NCBI RefSeq assembly: GCF_018100925.1
Contig: NZ_JAGJEH010000005.1
Coordinates: 124,001-188,000, forward strand
DNA from: Pseudoalteromonas luteoviolacea
Lineage (GTDB): Bacteria; Pseudomonadota; Gammaproteobacteria; Enterobacterales; Alteromonadaceae
Direction: 5' to 3'
Length of the DNA: 64,000 nt
Below, piece after piece: positions 55,473 through 64,000 of this stretch (positions are counted from its first letter, which is position 1; every line of letters starts with the position of its first letter). Position numbers and translations under genes: made by a program. The notes below the pieces were generated by a model that saw only the letters and a list, made by a program, of their open reading frames with translations, made no database searches and had not been told where the DNA came from.

Positions 55473-56933
55473 CTAATTACATGCACTAATAAACTGCCAT
55501 ACTTGCCAACGACCAGAGTACTGAGCAGGATGTTGGTTGTTTGAATACCACTTAGCTTCATATAAACGATTGTCGATGTGTACCTGATCGCCTTTGCGAT
55601 AGACATCTTCCGCGCGCCAATTTGCAATGCCCCTACATGCACCAACGCCGTCGCCCGGGTTCGAATTACCTAACCATTGATTGCCAATACCATAGTTCAT
55701 CGCGCTAAGAATATCGCCATTGTCCTGAGCGTACTCCCACGCAAATATGCCGCCTAGATTAGTGTTTAAAACATACTGGGCTTTTTTAATCACGCTGCTC
55801 GGGTGATCAAACCCAACAAAGGCGGTGTCACTTTCTCTCCAAGCGTAGTGGCAGTCGCAGTCTGCATCGTAACGAATGGTAAAGCCATTGATCCCTTGAC
55901 CATTTTGGCCGATAACTTCATCAACAATACGTCGATATGTGCCAACACCTTCTTCATCCCACGGTTGCACAGCTTTCGGAAATAACCCAGACGCTTGTCC
56001 TCCAATAGGCGTACCAGAAGCACTTAGGCTAACACCATCAAAACCACGTGCATATTTGGCGACTCCCACAACCAGTTTATTGGCTGGGACGCTCTTGTTA
56101 AGCAGGTTTTGTACGCCTTGCATTACGCCATGTGACGCTGCCATGTTCGCGCTGTGCGCATCCAATGAAGTGTGATGCCCTATATTGTTTCTAGACCATC
56201 CACCAAAAAAGTCATATGTCATCAAAAAGATATAATCAAGATAAGGCGCAGCGCGTTCATAATCTATATTTCTAACGTTATTGGCGTGTGTCCCTATGGC
56301 ACTTGTGATCGAGTACTTTCTGCCAAGCTCAGCTTCTAACACATCAAACGCAGCTCTTAAATCTTGCATCAGATCAGCATAGTGGCCGCCTTCCTCAGGT
56401 GTGTTGGGCCATTCCCAATCGATATCAATGCCGTCAAAAGCACGGTGCGTACGTAAGTAGTTAACGACCGATTGGACAAATACTTGTCTTGCTTGTGGAT
56501 CTTTAGCCATGGGTGGAAACGTGTCTGAACCGCCCCAGCCACCGACCGAAGGAAGGATTTTCAGGTGTGGGTACTTTTGCTTTAGTTGCAAAAATTTAGA
56601 CGCAAACTGTTTGTCTATTGTGGTGTCGTCCTCGGCGAGGACATAATCGGGTTTGTTGGCACACACTGTGGCGTCATTGGGGAGCTCTCCTGGCCCACAA
56701 GCTCGCAAAAAGGCGTATAAAATATGGGTCAAGTTATCACCTGGCACATCATCAATGGAATTTGGGTCTGACCAATTTGCGATATATGTGCCAACAACTT
56801 TATTACTCGTTTGTTTAAACTGCTGGTGTGTGCCAGTAAACTCTTGATACTGTTCTTGCGCCCAAGAGGATTGGGTTGCTGACATCAACATAAGGCCAAA
56901 CAAGCCCATGCTATTCAATTTATATACTTTCAT
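55473..56933 (-). CDS. Secreted GH18 chitinase with C-terminal chitin-binding domain
   Basis: 486 residues from the ATG at 56933, which has AAGGGA upstream and starts a signal peptide ending SSWAQ (about residue 22). The GH18 TIM barrel follows, with the catalytic signature FDGIDIDWEWP (about residues 164-174; the last Glu is the acid) and LPSVGGWGGSDTFPP earlier. A CBM5/12 domain closes the protein (WRAEDVYRKGDQVHIDNRLY and YEAKWYSNNQHP, about 440-480). It degrades chitin outside the cell, a common trait of marine Pseudoalteromonas. Confidence 0.93.
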   Translation of the reverse strand: MKVYKLNSMGLFGLMLMSATQSSWAQEQYQEFTGTHQQFKQTSNKVVGTYIANWSDPNSIDDVPGDNLTHILYAFLRACGPGELPNDATVCANKPDYVLAEDDTTIDKQFASKFLQLKQKYPHLKILPSVGGWGGSDTFPPMAKDPQARQVFVQSVVNYLRTHRAFDGIDIDWEWPNTPEEGGHYADLMQDLRAAFDVLEAELGRKYSITSAIGTHANNVRNIDYERAAPYLDYIFLMTYDFFGGWSRNNIGHHTSLDAHSANMAASHGVMQGVQNLLNKSVPANKLVVGVAKYARGFDGVSLSASGTPIGGQASGLFPKAVQPWDEEGVGTYRRIVDEVIGQNGQGINGFTIRYDADCDCHYAWRESDTAFVGFDHPSSVIKKAQYVLNTNLGGIFAWEYAQDNGDILSAMNYGIGNQWLGNSNPGDGVGACRGIANWRAEDVYRKGDQVHIDNRLYEAKWYSNNQHPAQYSGRWQVWQFISACN

Positions 56934-57348
56934 AAGTATCCCTTTACATGTTTTGTCTTGGCAGGTGGCACTACCGTAAACGCCATCTACCGAATAATTA
57001 CGGATCAATAACGCTGACATTAACTGCTCCTAGATCAGCTTTTTGAGGATATTTTATACAATTCGATTTGCCAAGTTGGACTATGGTCGAATAATTTATT
57101 TAAAAAGGGAACTAATCCACTTGATGAGGAGGTTGTCGTTTGATGAGATTTTTGTGTCTAAATAGCGGCCGTAGGAAGTGGTTTTGAAATCTAAAGGCAG
57201 TGTGAAGATGGGTTGACTAAGTGCTTACATTTATTTTGGTTTAATAGGTCGAGCGCGTTAAGAGCTCTGTATCAACAATTTCAGGTGATAAGATACTGAG
57301 TGATTTTATAGCTGCCGACAACGCGGCAGCAAATAATAATAAAAGGTG
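56934..57348. other. Intergenic region between chitinase and the orphan helical gene
   Basis: 415 bp holding the chitinase promoter. GCTGCCG (57311-57317) and CGGCAGC (57324-57330) form a short hairpin just after the orphan gene's stop on the minus strand, a possible terminator. Nothing else seen. Confidence 0.4.
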
Positions 57349-58248
57349 TCAATTCACTACACCAATTTTCTTTGCAAGTTGTTTGTACCCTTTGATGGTC
57401 TCCTTCACAAATTGTGTCACCGCACTGAGCGAAGCACTCGGAGTTAGGTCTTTCAATGAGGCCAAATCAACTAACTCTTCAACCTTGGCTTCATCTTTGC
57501 TGTAATACAACTGTTCGATTAAATGACCTTCCCCTTTTCCCTGTAAATGTTTCGCGCTGGCTACTTTCATCGAAGTCGCATAGGGATGAAGGTCAACTAG
57601 CATTTGTCCAAGGGCGATTTTATTTAAATAATTCTCGAGACTATCAGCATTCGGCACATTGACATAATTGCTTGCAACTTCGCTATAAAAAGCTTGATAG
57701 TCTGAATTACCCATGGCAGCTGCTAATCCTGTATCGATATGGGGGTCATATAGCGCGCCCAGATCAGCCACTTTCAGCTTGGTAATGTTATTCATGATGG
57801 CGGTTCTTCTGAGACACACGCCCAATATTCTAGCGACGGTATGCGGGCCCTGCATACCACTGACAACGTCAAAAGAATACCGCGTTCTAGTTCGTTTGCT
57901 TTTTATTCTCAGTAGCAATTCATTGACCGCGCCTGCTGCATCCAAAGCTCCGGCTTTGAACAATTTACCAATTTCCTGGCAGTCTTTACTGTAGTCATTG
58001 GCACTGCCACCCCCTTTTTTGGTAAAAGAGAGCGCTTCTTGCAGGGAAAACAGTCGTTGGTTTAACACCGCAGCTCTGCCTGCATCTGGATCGCTGCGAG
58101 TTAGGCTTTGCCCTGGACTTTTCTTGGCATACAAGGCGCTGAGTTCATCACATGTGGCGTTGATGGATTCTTTAATTTCAGTAATGGCTAGAGTATCGTC
58201 GAGTTCATCAGGTAATTTGTAATGGTCGTAAAGTTTGGTCGATTCCAT
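57349..58248 (-). CDS. Orphan helical protein divergent from the NRPS gene
   Basis: 299 residues, soluble, mostly helical, no signal peptide or membrane segment. Features are an N-terminal acidic region (KLPDELDDTLAITEIKESIN), a Gly-rich patch KKGGGSANDYSKDCQ near residue 78, a basic stretch RIKSKRTRTRYSFDV near 113, and a repeat-free helical C-terminus. I do not recognise a family. It is read away from the 1190-residue synthase gene, with a shared upstream region of 423 bp. Confidence 0.6.
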   Translation of the reverse strand: MESTKLYDHYKLPDELDDTLAITEIKESINATCDELSALYAKKSPGQSLTRSDPDAGRAAVLNQRLFSLQEALSFTKKGGGSANDYSKDCQEIGKLFKAGALDAAGAVNELLLRIKSKRTRTRYSFDVVSGMQGPHTVARILGVCLRRTAIMNNITKLKVADLGALYDPHIDTGLAAAMGNSDYQAFYSEVASNYVNVPNADSLENYLNKIALGQMLVDLHPYATSMKVASAKHLQGKGEGHLIEQLYYSKDEAKVEELVDLASLKDLTPSASLSAVTQFVKETIKGYKQLAKKIGVVN

Positions 58249-58671
58249 GTCATATTCTCGTAAACTAAGAGACGGAACATTGTATTTTGCTCATGATGAT
58301 TGAGACTCGGGGAAATGGACGAAAGGATCGCGGTGCTATACGCCATTACTATTTGCGCCAGTTGCTAATTTTAATTGGTGACAACAATTCAAAACTCCAC
58401 ACTGGTTGGAGTCTCAAGCGCAAAGTCGAAATCTCTGTTTTGGGTAATAACACCACAACGCTTTATGAATCCTAATAATCACTAAATTTTTCTGACTTTT
58501 TTGGCTGTTGTTTAATGATTCTCTGTGATTACAAAAAATTAAGCAGAATTAAGTACATATATTAGAAACACCCAATTAACTTAAACGTATTTTACCTACC
58601 TTTCTGATACCTTTTATACCGTGTTTAAGAATAATTAAATCCATAACAAAAACCATAGAAGGAAACGTAAA
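58249..58671. other. Divergent upstream region of the synthase gene
   Basis: 423 bp. The last 150 bp are AT-rich and end in GAAGGAAACG, a ribosome site for the gene at 58672. A 62-codon frame (58287-58475) has no ribosome site and looks spurious. Confidence 0.4.
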
Positions 58672-61600
58672 ATGCACAAGGTTAATAACAATGTAGCTGA
58701 TCATATTGTAAGTGATGAGCATGAAACGATTTATGCCCTTATTAAGCGGCAATCACAGCAGGCCCCAGACAGTATCGCAATTATTGATGGGATTGAAGAA
58801 ATCACCTATACACAACTCATGTCAGCTGCTGGGACAATTGCAGCGACCATTGAAGCCCGGAACATACCGCAGACCTCTCTTATTGCTGTGTGCATGTCGA
58901 GAAAGTGGCAATTAATTGCTGCAATGATTGGCATACACAAGGCCGGCTGTGCATACATCCCACTTGATCCAAGCTATCCAAAAAGCCGTGTGGAGTATAT
59001 GTTGTCTCACTCGAAGGCACAGGCTGCTATTGTCGACAGCAGTGATACGGCTGCCCTTTGTGCAAATGTGGAAACCTGCATTAGTCTGAGTTCGCTTGAT
59101 TTATTCCAACGTAGTGCTGAATCCAATCATTGGCCAAAATACAATGATTTGGCCTACGTTATTTACACCTCGGGTTCTACAGGAAACCCTAAGGGGGTGG
59201 CAGTTGAACATCAAAACCTCGTGGCTATGAGCCATGCTTTAAGTCATTTGTTCGGACCGCAGGAGTTAGAAGGGGTATTGGCTGCAGCGTCAGTGTGTTT
59301 TGATACATCCGTGATGGAGACTCTAGGCACCTTGTCTTTGGGCGGCACAGTTATTCTTGCCCAAAATGCGCTCGCGCTTACATCATTGCCTCATGCAAAT
59401 AAAGTTAAAGCCTGTGTTATGGTGCCCTCATCGATGCAGGCAATACTCAATAGCGGGTCATTGCCAGAAAATATCGAATGTGTGGTATTTGGTGGAGAAG
59501 CGCTTAAATCTGCACTGGTTGATAAAGTGCACAATCTCAGCCCAAGGCCACGTGTGGTCAATGCCTATGGTCCCACTGAAGACACCATATTTTCAACGTT
59601 AAAAGACATTGCAGTGGGCGCAAAAACGATCCCAATAGGTCGACCAGTTGGCAACTCGGTCGCATACATATTGGATGACGCACTTCAGCCCGTCGGTCAG
59701 GGAGTGGCAGGGGAACTTTGTCTTGGCGGTGATAAGTTGGCAAGAGGATATTTAAATGATGACGAACAAACGCGCGCTCGTTTTGTTGAAGTACAAGTCG
59801 ATGAACACACACCCAAGCAGAGGCTCTACAAAACCGGTGATTTATGCTGTTGGAATGATGACGGAGACATTGAGTTTTTAGGGAGAATAGATCAACAGGT
59901 AAAGATCCGTGGGTTCAGAATTGAGTTGGGTGAAATAGAATCAAAGATCGAGTCACTACCATTTATTCGCGCAGCCGCCGTGAGCGCTGTAGAGAGTGAT
60001 TCAGGGCAAAAGTCACTCGTAGCATATTTGGTAGAGCAACAAGGTGCGCCTAGCCATGAGGATTTAAAGTCGTTGCTTTTAGCGCAGTTACCGAGTTACA
60101 TGGTGCCGCAACTTTATATGTCTTTGGACGCACTTCCACTGTTACCCAATGACAAGTTAGATCGCAGTAAGCTACCCGATTTGGCCGAAGTAAGACGCGC
60201 AAGTCAAACTCACCAATTAGTTCAAAGCAAACACCTTAATCATGCGCAATTCTCCGAGACGATTTCTCTTATTCAACAATCGGTTGCAGCATTATTGGGT
60301 GTCACGGATCTGACTTTGGTGAATCAGGATAACAGCTTTGAAAGTTTAGGGGTTGACTCGTTGAGTCTGATGGAGCTTGCAAGCAGAATAAACAGCGCGC
60401 TTGGCTCATCTTTGACTCCTGCCATCATTTTAACTTTTCCAACCCCCGCATTGCTTGCAAATCATTTATTGGCTGGTCATTCGCAAGCGCGGTTGAATGC
60501 AAATGAGGCTACACATGATGTAGAAACATTAAGCCAATTTCAAACCTTATTGCAATCCAGCCACCCGACATTCGGCTGTGCAAGTGTGCAAGCCTGGAGT
60601 ATTGACGATAAAAGCGTGTTAGTTGAAGCGATATTAAGCATGGTCAACCAGTTACGACGGAACCCCTATGGCAAGGTGCTACACACGGGCAGCGCGTCTA
60701 GGGGTCTGATAGGTGACAGTTACAATGATGAACAGCAAGAATCCATAATTTGGTCCACTAACCTATATTTTGGATTTAATCGTGACCCGCATGTTATCGC
60801 GCAAGCAACTGATGCACTACAAACTTATGGCACAGGTATGGGGATATCGGCAGCTGCCACAGGCATGACAGGACAACATGTCGAGTTCGAAAAAGAGTTT
60901 GCCAAACTCGTTGGCAAAGACTGTGCTTGCCTTTTTCCAACAGGTTATACGGCAAATCTGGGCGCAATTTCTGGGATCCTTGGACCAAATGATGTTGTTG
61001 TGATCGACCAGCTTTGTCATGCCTCTATTGTTGACGGTGCTAGATTGAGTGGTGCAACTATTCGCACGTTTAAACACAATGACAAAGCCGACCTTGCAAG
61101 CGTTTTGGCACAGGAGCAATCTCCATATCGCACTACTTTAGTCGTATTAGAGAGTGTGTACAGCATGGGAGAGGGCATCGCACCAGTTGCAGAGATAGTA
61201 ACAACCGCAAAGCAATATGGTGCGCTTGTTTTGGTAGATGAAGCCCACTCTTTTGGCTTCTACGGCGAGCGAGGTGCTGGCGTTTGTGCGCAACAGGGAG
61301 TTAGCGATCAGGTCGACTTTATTATGACGACTTTAAGTAAGGCGATGGGGAGTATTGGGGGAGTTATCGCAGCTAGTGAAAAGCATGTAAACCTGCTTAA
61401 ATCGGCGTCGAGAGCTTATATCTTTCAAGCATCTATTAGCCCAGCGGATATTGCCGCCGCGCTGGCGTCACTGCGTATTCTACAGAGTGACGATGCAATG
61501 AGGGCGCAGCTTTGGGATCGTACACGTTATATGCGCAATAAATTCAAGCAAGCAGGTTTTGATCTTGGTACAGGCGATGGGCCAATAGTGACGCCTCACT

Positions 61601-62244
61601 TTGGAGACAAAGACAAGTTATATGCCATAGTTCAAAGTTTGTATCAACGAGGTGTGCAAACCTTGGCGGTAACTTATCCCATTGTTGAAAAAGGGCGTGG
61701 GCGTTTGCGGTTTATTTGCTCGGCATCACATACCTATGAGGATATTGATTATACAGTTAATGCGCTCATCGAAGCTGAGCAGGAAGTCAATGCGTATTTT
61801 GCTCAGCTTTCACAAAGTAGCAGTTATACAGCGGTAGAGGAGTTTGCTATCGCATCACCTAATTTTAAACGCTGGTTAGATGGATTCGTCCGTTATCTCA
61901 GGGCTTACCTACGGAGCAATACAAAGCAGCCTGAGTTAGCCGTTTCTATATGCCTTAACTCAAATGACCCCGCAGTTACTCTGGTGATAAAAAATGATCA
62001 AGTGGATATTCAGTGTGGTCAAAAGAGCAATTTAGCATGTTGTGAGTTGTATATCACAAGCCTACAGACTCTAGAGGCGCTAATCACGGGTAATGTGCAG
62101 GCTTTACTTGAAGCTGTGTGTCAAAGTGGCTGTACTTTGAAAGGGCAGACAGAAGCGTTTATATGGTTTATGGCAAGGTTTATTGAGCAAAGTAGTAACC
62201 GCGCAAGTACTCACCAAAATCGCGAAGTAGCAGAGCTTATTTAG
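58672..62244 (+). CDS. Hybrid NRPS: adenylation, carrier, alpha-oxoamine synthase, SCP2-like domain
   Basis: 1190 residues. Domain 1 (about 15-510) is an amino-acid adenylation domain: A3 TSGSTGNPKG near 164, FDTS with the amine-binding Asp near 211, A5 NAYGPTED near 296, A7 YKTGDLC near 386, A8 KIRGFRIELGE near 410, and A10 NDKLDRSKL near 493 with its Lys. Domain 2 is a carrier with LGVDSLSL (Ser about 561). Domain 3 (about 650-1040) is a PLP alpha-oxoamine synthase of the BioF/CqsA type: FPTGYTANLGAI, LVDEAHSFGFYGERG and TLSKAMGSIGG with the PLP Lys near 889. The last ~120 residues resemble an SCP2 sterol-carrier fold. No condensation or thioesterase domain is present. Predicted to make an aminoketone by decarboxylative condensation; the product is unknown. 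Confidence 0.85.
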   Translation: MHKVNNNVADHIVSDEHETIYALIKRQSQQAPDSIAIIDGIEEITYTQLMSAAGTIAATIEARNIPQTSLIAVCMSRKWQLIAAMIGIHKAGCAYIPLDPSYPKSRVEYMLSHSKAQAAIVDSSDTAALCANVETCISLSSLDLFQRSAESNHWPKYNDLAYVIYTSGSTGNPKGVAVEHQNLVAMSHALSHLFGPQELEGVLAAASVCFDTSVMETLGTLSLGGTVILAQNALALTSLPHANKVKACVMVPSSMQAILNSGSLPENIECVVFGGEALKSALVDKVHNLSPRPRVVNAYGPTEDTIFSTLKDIAVGAKTIPIGRPVGNSVAYILDDALQPVGQGVAGELCLGGDKLARGYLNDDEQTRARFVEVQVDEHTPKQRLYKTGDLCCWNDDGDIEFLGRIDQQVKIRGFRIELGEIESKIESLPFIRAAAVSAVESDSGQKSLVAYLVEQQGAPSHEDLKSLLLAQLPSYMVPQLYMSLDALPLLPNDKLDRSKLPDLAEVRRASQTHQLVQSKHLNHAQFSETISLIQQSVAALLGVTDLTLVNQDNSFESLGVDSLSLMELASRINSALGSSLTPAIILTFPTPALLANHLLAGHSQARLNANEATHDVETLSQFQTLLQSSHPTFGCASVQAWSIDDKSVLVEAILSMVNQLRRNPYGKVLHTGSASRGLIGDSYNDEQQESIIWSTNLYFGFNRDPHVIAQATDALQTYGTGMGISAAATGMTGQHVEFEKEFAKLVGKDCACLFPTGYTANLGAISGILGPNDVVVIDQLCHASIVDGARLSGATIRTFKHNDKADLASVLAQEQSPYRTTLVVLESVYSMGEGIAPVAEIVTTAKQYGALVLVDEAHSFGFYGERGAGVCAQQGVSDQVDFIMTTLSKAMGSIGGVIAASEKHVNLLKSASRAYIFQASISPADIAAALASLRILQSDDAMRAQLWDRTRYMRNKFKQAGFDLGTGDGPIVTPHFGDKDKLYAIVQSLYQRGVQTLAVTYPIVEKGRGRLRFICSASHTYEDIDYTVNALIEAEQEVNAYFAQLSQSSSYTAVEEFAIASPNFKRWLDGFVRYLRAYLRSNTKQPELAVSICLNSNDPAVTLVIKNDQVDIQCGQKSNLACCELYITSLQTLEALITGNVQALLEAVCQSGCTLKGQTEAFIWFMARFIEQSSNRASTHQNREVAELI

Positions 62245-62561
62245 TTAATTTTCGATTCGATAAATGGGTCAAGTGGTGTGCTTTCTTGGCCCGCGTTTAC
62301 ACGCAGTAAGTTATACTTACCTGTAAATGACATATCCGACTTATCATTGCTGATTTGATTTATTGCATGCTATGGAGCTGATATCTCGCTATTTTCTCAA
62401 GCTATTGTTCATTAAAATAGCGGCTCCAATTCCAAAAGTAGTTTAAAAATCGTGTATACCTTGGTCGTAAAGTGGTAATTTGCGCTTGTTCATGGCAGAT
62501 TGTTAGCCACTATTTTTTGCACTGATGATACGAGTGCGCGTTGTAAAAAGAAGAGGTCGTA
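62245..62561. other. Intergenic region after the synthase gene
   Basis: 317 bp. No clear terminator or ORF. A GAAGAGG ribosome site precedes the next gene. Confidence 0.3.
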
Positions 62562-62855
62562 GTGAAAGTTAGTTTAATATTGTCGTTAATCTTGATTTTA
62601 TGCTCATGTGCTAGTTCAAGCAATAAGCAACAGGAAGCGATAGGGAATGGCTATGTTATTTTGTCTTTTGATATTAATGAGCAGGGCCAAACTGAAAATA
62701 TTGAGGTCGTAGAATCTAGTCACGAGGGGTTTTTTGATAATGAAGCAATAAACTCTCTAAAAAAGTGGAAGTACAGGCCTAAATTGGTAAATGGCGTACC
62801 AACTAAAAAAGAAAATCAAAAAGTTCAGCTCGAATTTGAAATAAAAAAAGATTAA
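62562..62855 (+). CDS. TonB C-terminal domain lipoprotein
   Basis: 97 residues from GTG at 62562. The signal peptide VKVSLILSLILILCSCASSS has a lipobox-like CSC. The rest is a stand-alone TonB C-terminal domain: GNGYVILSFDINEQGQTENI, VVESSHEGFFDNEAINSLKK and WKYRPKLVNGVPTKK, the usual order in the energy-transducer TonB family. It lacks the membrane anchor and Pro-rich spacer of true TonB, so it is probably an outer-membrane or periplasmic protein. Confidence 0.8.
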   Translation: MKVSLILSLILILCSCASSSNKQQEAIGNGYVILSFDINEQGQTENIEVVESSHEGFFDNEAINSLKKWKYRPKLVNGVPTKKENQKVQLEFEIKKD

Positions 62856-63206
62856 AAGTGTAAATGCACTAGCTTGTTCAGTTTAAGTGAGAATAAACCA
62901 GTGCATCGCTCTTGTTGGCTTTGATTTATATAATTTAATCCATACAGTGCAGGAGCTGCGCCAAAAATATGGAAGTAGCTTTTGCAAATTTTAAGCGAAC
63001 CATGCTCATATAAACAGTATGCTGACTTATTAACCCACCTTTCATATTGCCTATTTTCAGAGCTCTAAAATACCTCTCTTATTTCGAGTAAAGTAATCGA
63101 AATCGCATCATTCTCCCCGAGTTATCCGTAGCTCAGCTGTGTACGCTAGCTAGTATCAAATGAAATACAAACCGTTAGGGTAAACTACAGAGAAGGTGCA
63201 TTTATC
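62856..63206. other. Intergenic region before the last gene
   Basis: 351 bp. No ORF or strong hairpin. An AGAAGG ribosome site (63191-63196) lies before the ATG at 63207. Confidence 0.35.
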
Positions 63207-64000
63207 ATGGCTTTTAACACAAGTTGTTCAATATTGGGGACTGGCGATTCCAGCAGGGATGTAGAGCGTGAGGCTGACGTCATTTTTACCGCCGCGTTTA
63301 TTGGTATGGTGAATTACCAAAATGAAAAAAAAGGGGGGCTGACGTGGCGAGTTGATATGGAGCCAAATACCGACCCTGTAAGTACAAAAATGCCCGATCG
63401 CGAAGCCAGAACCAAAGACGACAGGGCATCTATGAAAAGGTTAAATGACATATGCTCTAAAGTAAACCACTTGGTAAGAAGCTATGCAAAGAAGGATGTC
63501 GGTGGTGTTTCTTGGGGGTTAACACCTTCTTTTGACCGTGGTGGGATGATTTATGCGGGTTGTACTGCTGGGATTGAATACTCGAAAGTGGACCCCAATT
63601 ATGCCAAGGTTGCATATAAGTATCTCACTGCATCACAAAAAAGCTCACAAGACGGCGAGCGAAAGGATGAAATGTATATTGGGCGTGGTGCCTACTGTGG
63701 CCTAGTAGTTGATGATGATGGGAATGCCGTTTCTGCTATGAGCACGATATGTACAGCTCTAAATGAAGATACTATAGATGTAGGGAATCGCTGGAAGCCA
63801 AATAAAGAAGCTGAGGTGCGAAAATCTCAATATAATAACAAAACAGATACCTGGGGAGTCATTGGAAACGAAGAGTTGCAGGAAACATTGCGTGAGCAAG
63901 GCATGCGCTTTTATCCAAGTGATCAAGATTTAAATTCAGACAATGATATTGTCGGTTATACACATGGGATGATCCGCTGTATTTATGAGACCGAAAGAAT
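63207..64000 (+). CDS. Unrecognised protein, 3' truncated by window end
   Basis: 264 codons are open to the window end with no stop. It begins MAFNTSCSILGTGDSSRDVE with a good ribosome site. No signal peptide or membrane helix. Sequence is Asp/Lys-rich and mixed alpha/beta, with GGVSWGLTPSFDRGGMIYAG near residue 95 and GRGAYCGLVVDDDGNAVS near residue 155. I do not recognise it. Its end lies outside the window, so domain content is incomplete. Confidence 0.6.
   Translation, partial: MAFNTSCSILGTGDSSRDVEREADVIFTAAFIGMVNYQNEKKGGLTWRVDMEPNTDPVSTKMPDREARTKDDRASMKRLNDICSKVNHLVRSYAKKDVGGVSWGLTPSFDRGGMIYAGCTAGIEYSKVDPNYAKVAYKYLTASQKSSQDGERKDEMYIGRGAYCGLVVDDDGNAVSAMSTICTALNEDTIDVGNRWKPNKEAEVRKSQYNNKTDTWGVIGNEELQETLREQGMRFYPSDQDLNSDNDIVGYTHGMIRCIYETER

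Noticed and set aside
58287-58475. 62-codon frame upstream of the synthase gene
   Set aside because: No ribosome site and composition unlike neighbouring genes; lies in the divergent promoter region.
1-64000. tRNA and rRNA genes
   Set aside because: No cloverleaf-like sequence or rRNA segment was recognised by eye; a tRNAscan-SE run would settle it.

Overview
The window looks like a chromosomal segment of a marine gammaproteobacterium, most likely Pseudoalteromonas or a close relative in the Alteromonadales. The evidence is the rseP-bamA-skp-lpxD-fabZ-lpxA-lpxB-rnhB-dnaE cluster, the accA/tilS neighbourhood, a DUF3014 protein and the moderate AT richness. This was judged from gene content and order, not from a database search.

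Region 1 (1-21,121) is conserved core. The outer-membrane biogenesis and lipid A operon (RseP, BamA, Skp, LpxD, FabZ, LpxA, LpxB) runs into rnhB and dnaE and converges on accA over a bidirectional terminator. Then come tilS, a small membrane protein, a GGDEF protein, a Kef-type antiporter, a patatin-like lipase, a DUF3014 protein and the 4.5S RNA gene ffs. I see no broken gene here.

Region 2 (21,136-28,196) is a mobile element abutting the 3' end of ffs. It carries three overlapping genes in the order gmtY, gmtZ, gmtX, which I recognise as a gamma-mobile-trio (GMT) element. gmtZ has an in-frame stop at codon 32. Cargo follows: two ATGA-coupled ORFs that overlap gmtX and an orphan ORF. At 27,874 the first 303 bp of the element recur at about 96% identity with a truncated gmtY, so there were at least two tandem insertions.

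Region 3 (28,200-39,240) is a run of small, nearly all plus-strand orphan genes separated by imperfect-dyad spacers with CTAAC...GTTAG-type ends. It resembles a chromosomal-integron cassette array without an integrase in the window. At least six of its genes are frameshifted or truncated. One reverse-strand esterase interrupts it.

Region 4 (39,406-47,915) holds a methionine locus: a flavin reductase-like protein, a divergent MetR-like regulator, and a DUF1852 (MesX) plus core-MetE (MesD) pair followed by a TauE/SafE permease. A block with an ABC exporter, an orphan gene, duplicated palindromes, duplicated terminator-like repeats and an iterated GGTCC array separates the regulator from mesXD.

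Region 5 (48,485-64,000) is accessory. It has several secreted or lipoprotein genes, a frameshifted Tat-leader protein with a Peptidase_G2-like end, two decayed genes, a GH18 chitinase, an orphan helical protein, and a 1190-residue adenylation-carrier-oxoamine synthase protein with an SCP2-like tail. It ends with a TonB-domain lipoprotein and an unrecognised gene cut by the window end.

The strongest leads are the tandem GMT element with its coupled cargo, the integrase-less cassette-like array, and the hybrid NRPS/oxoamine synthase.
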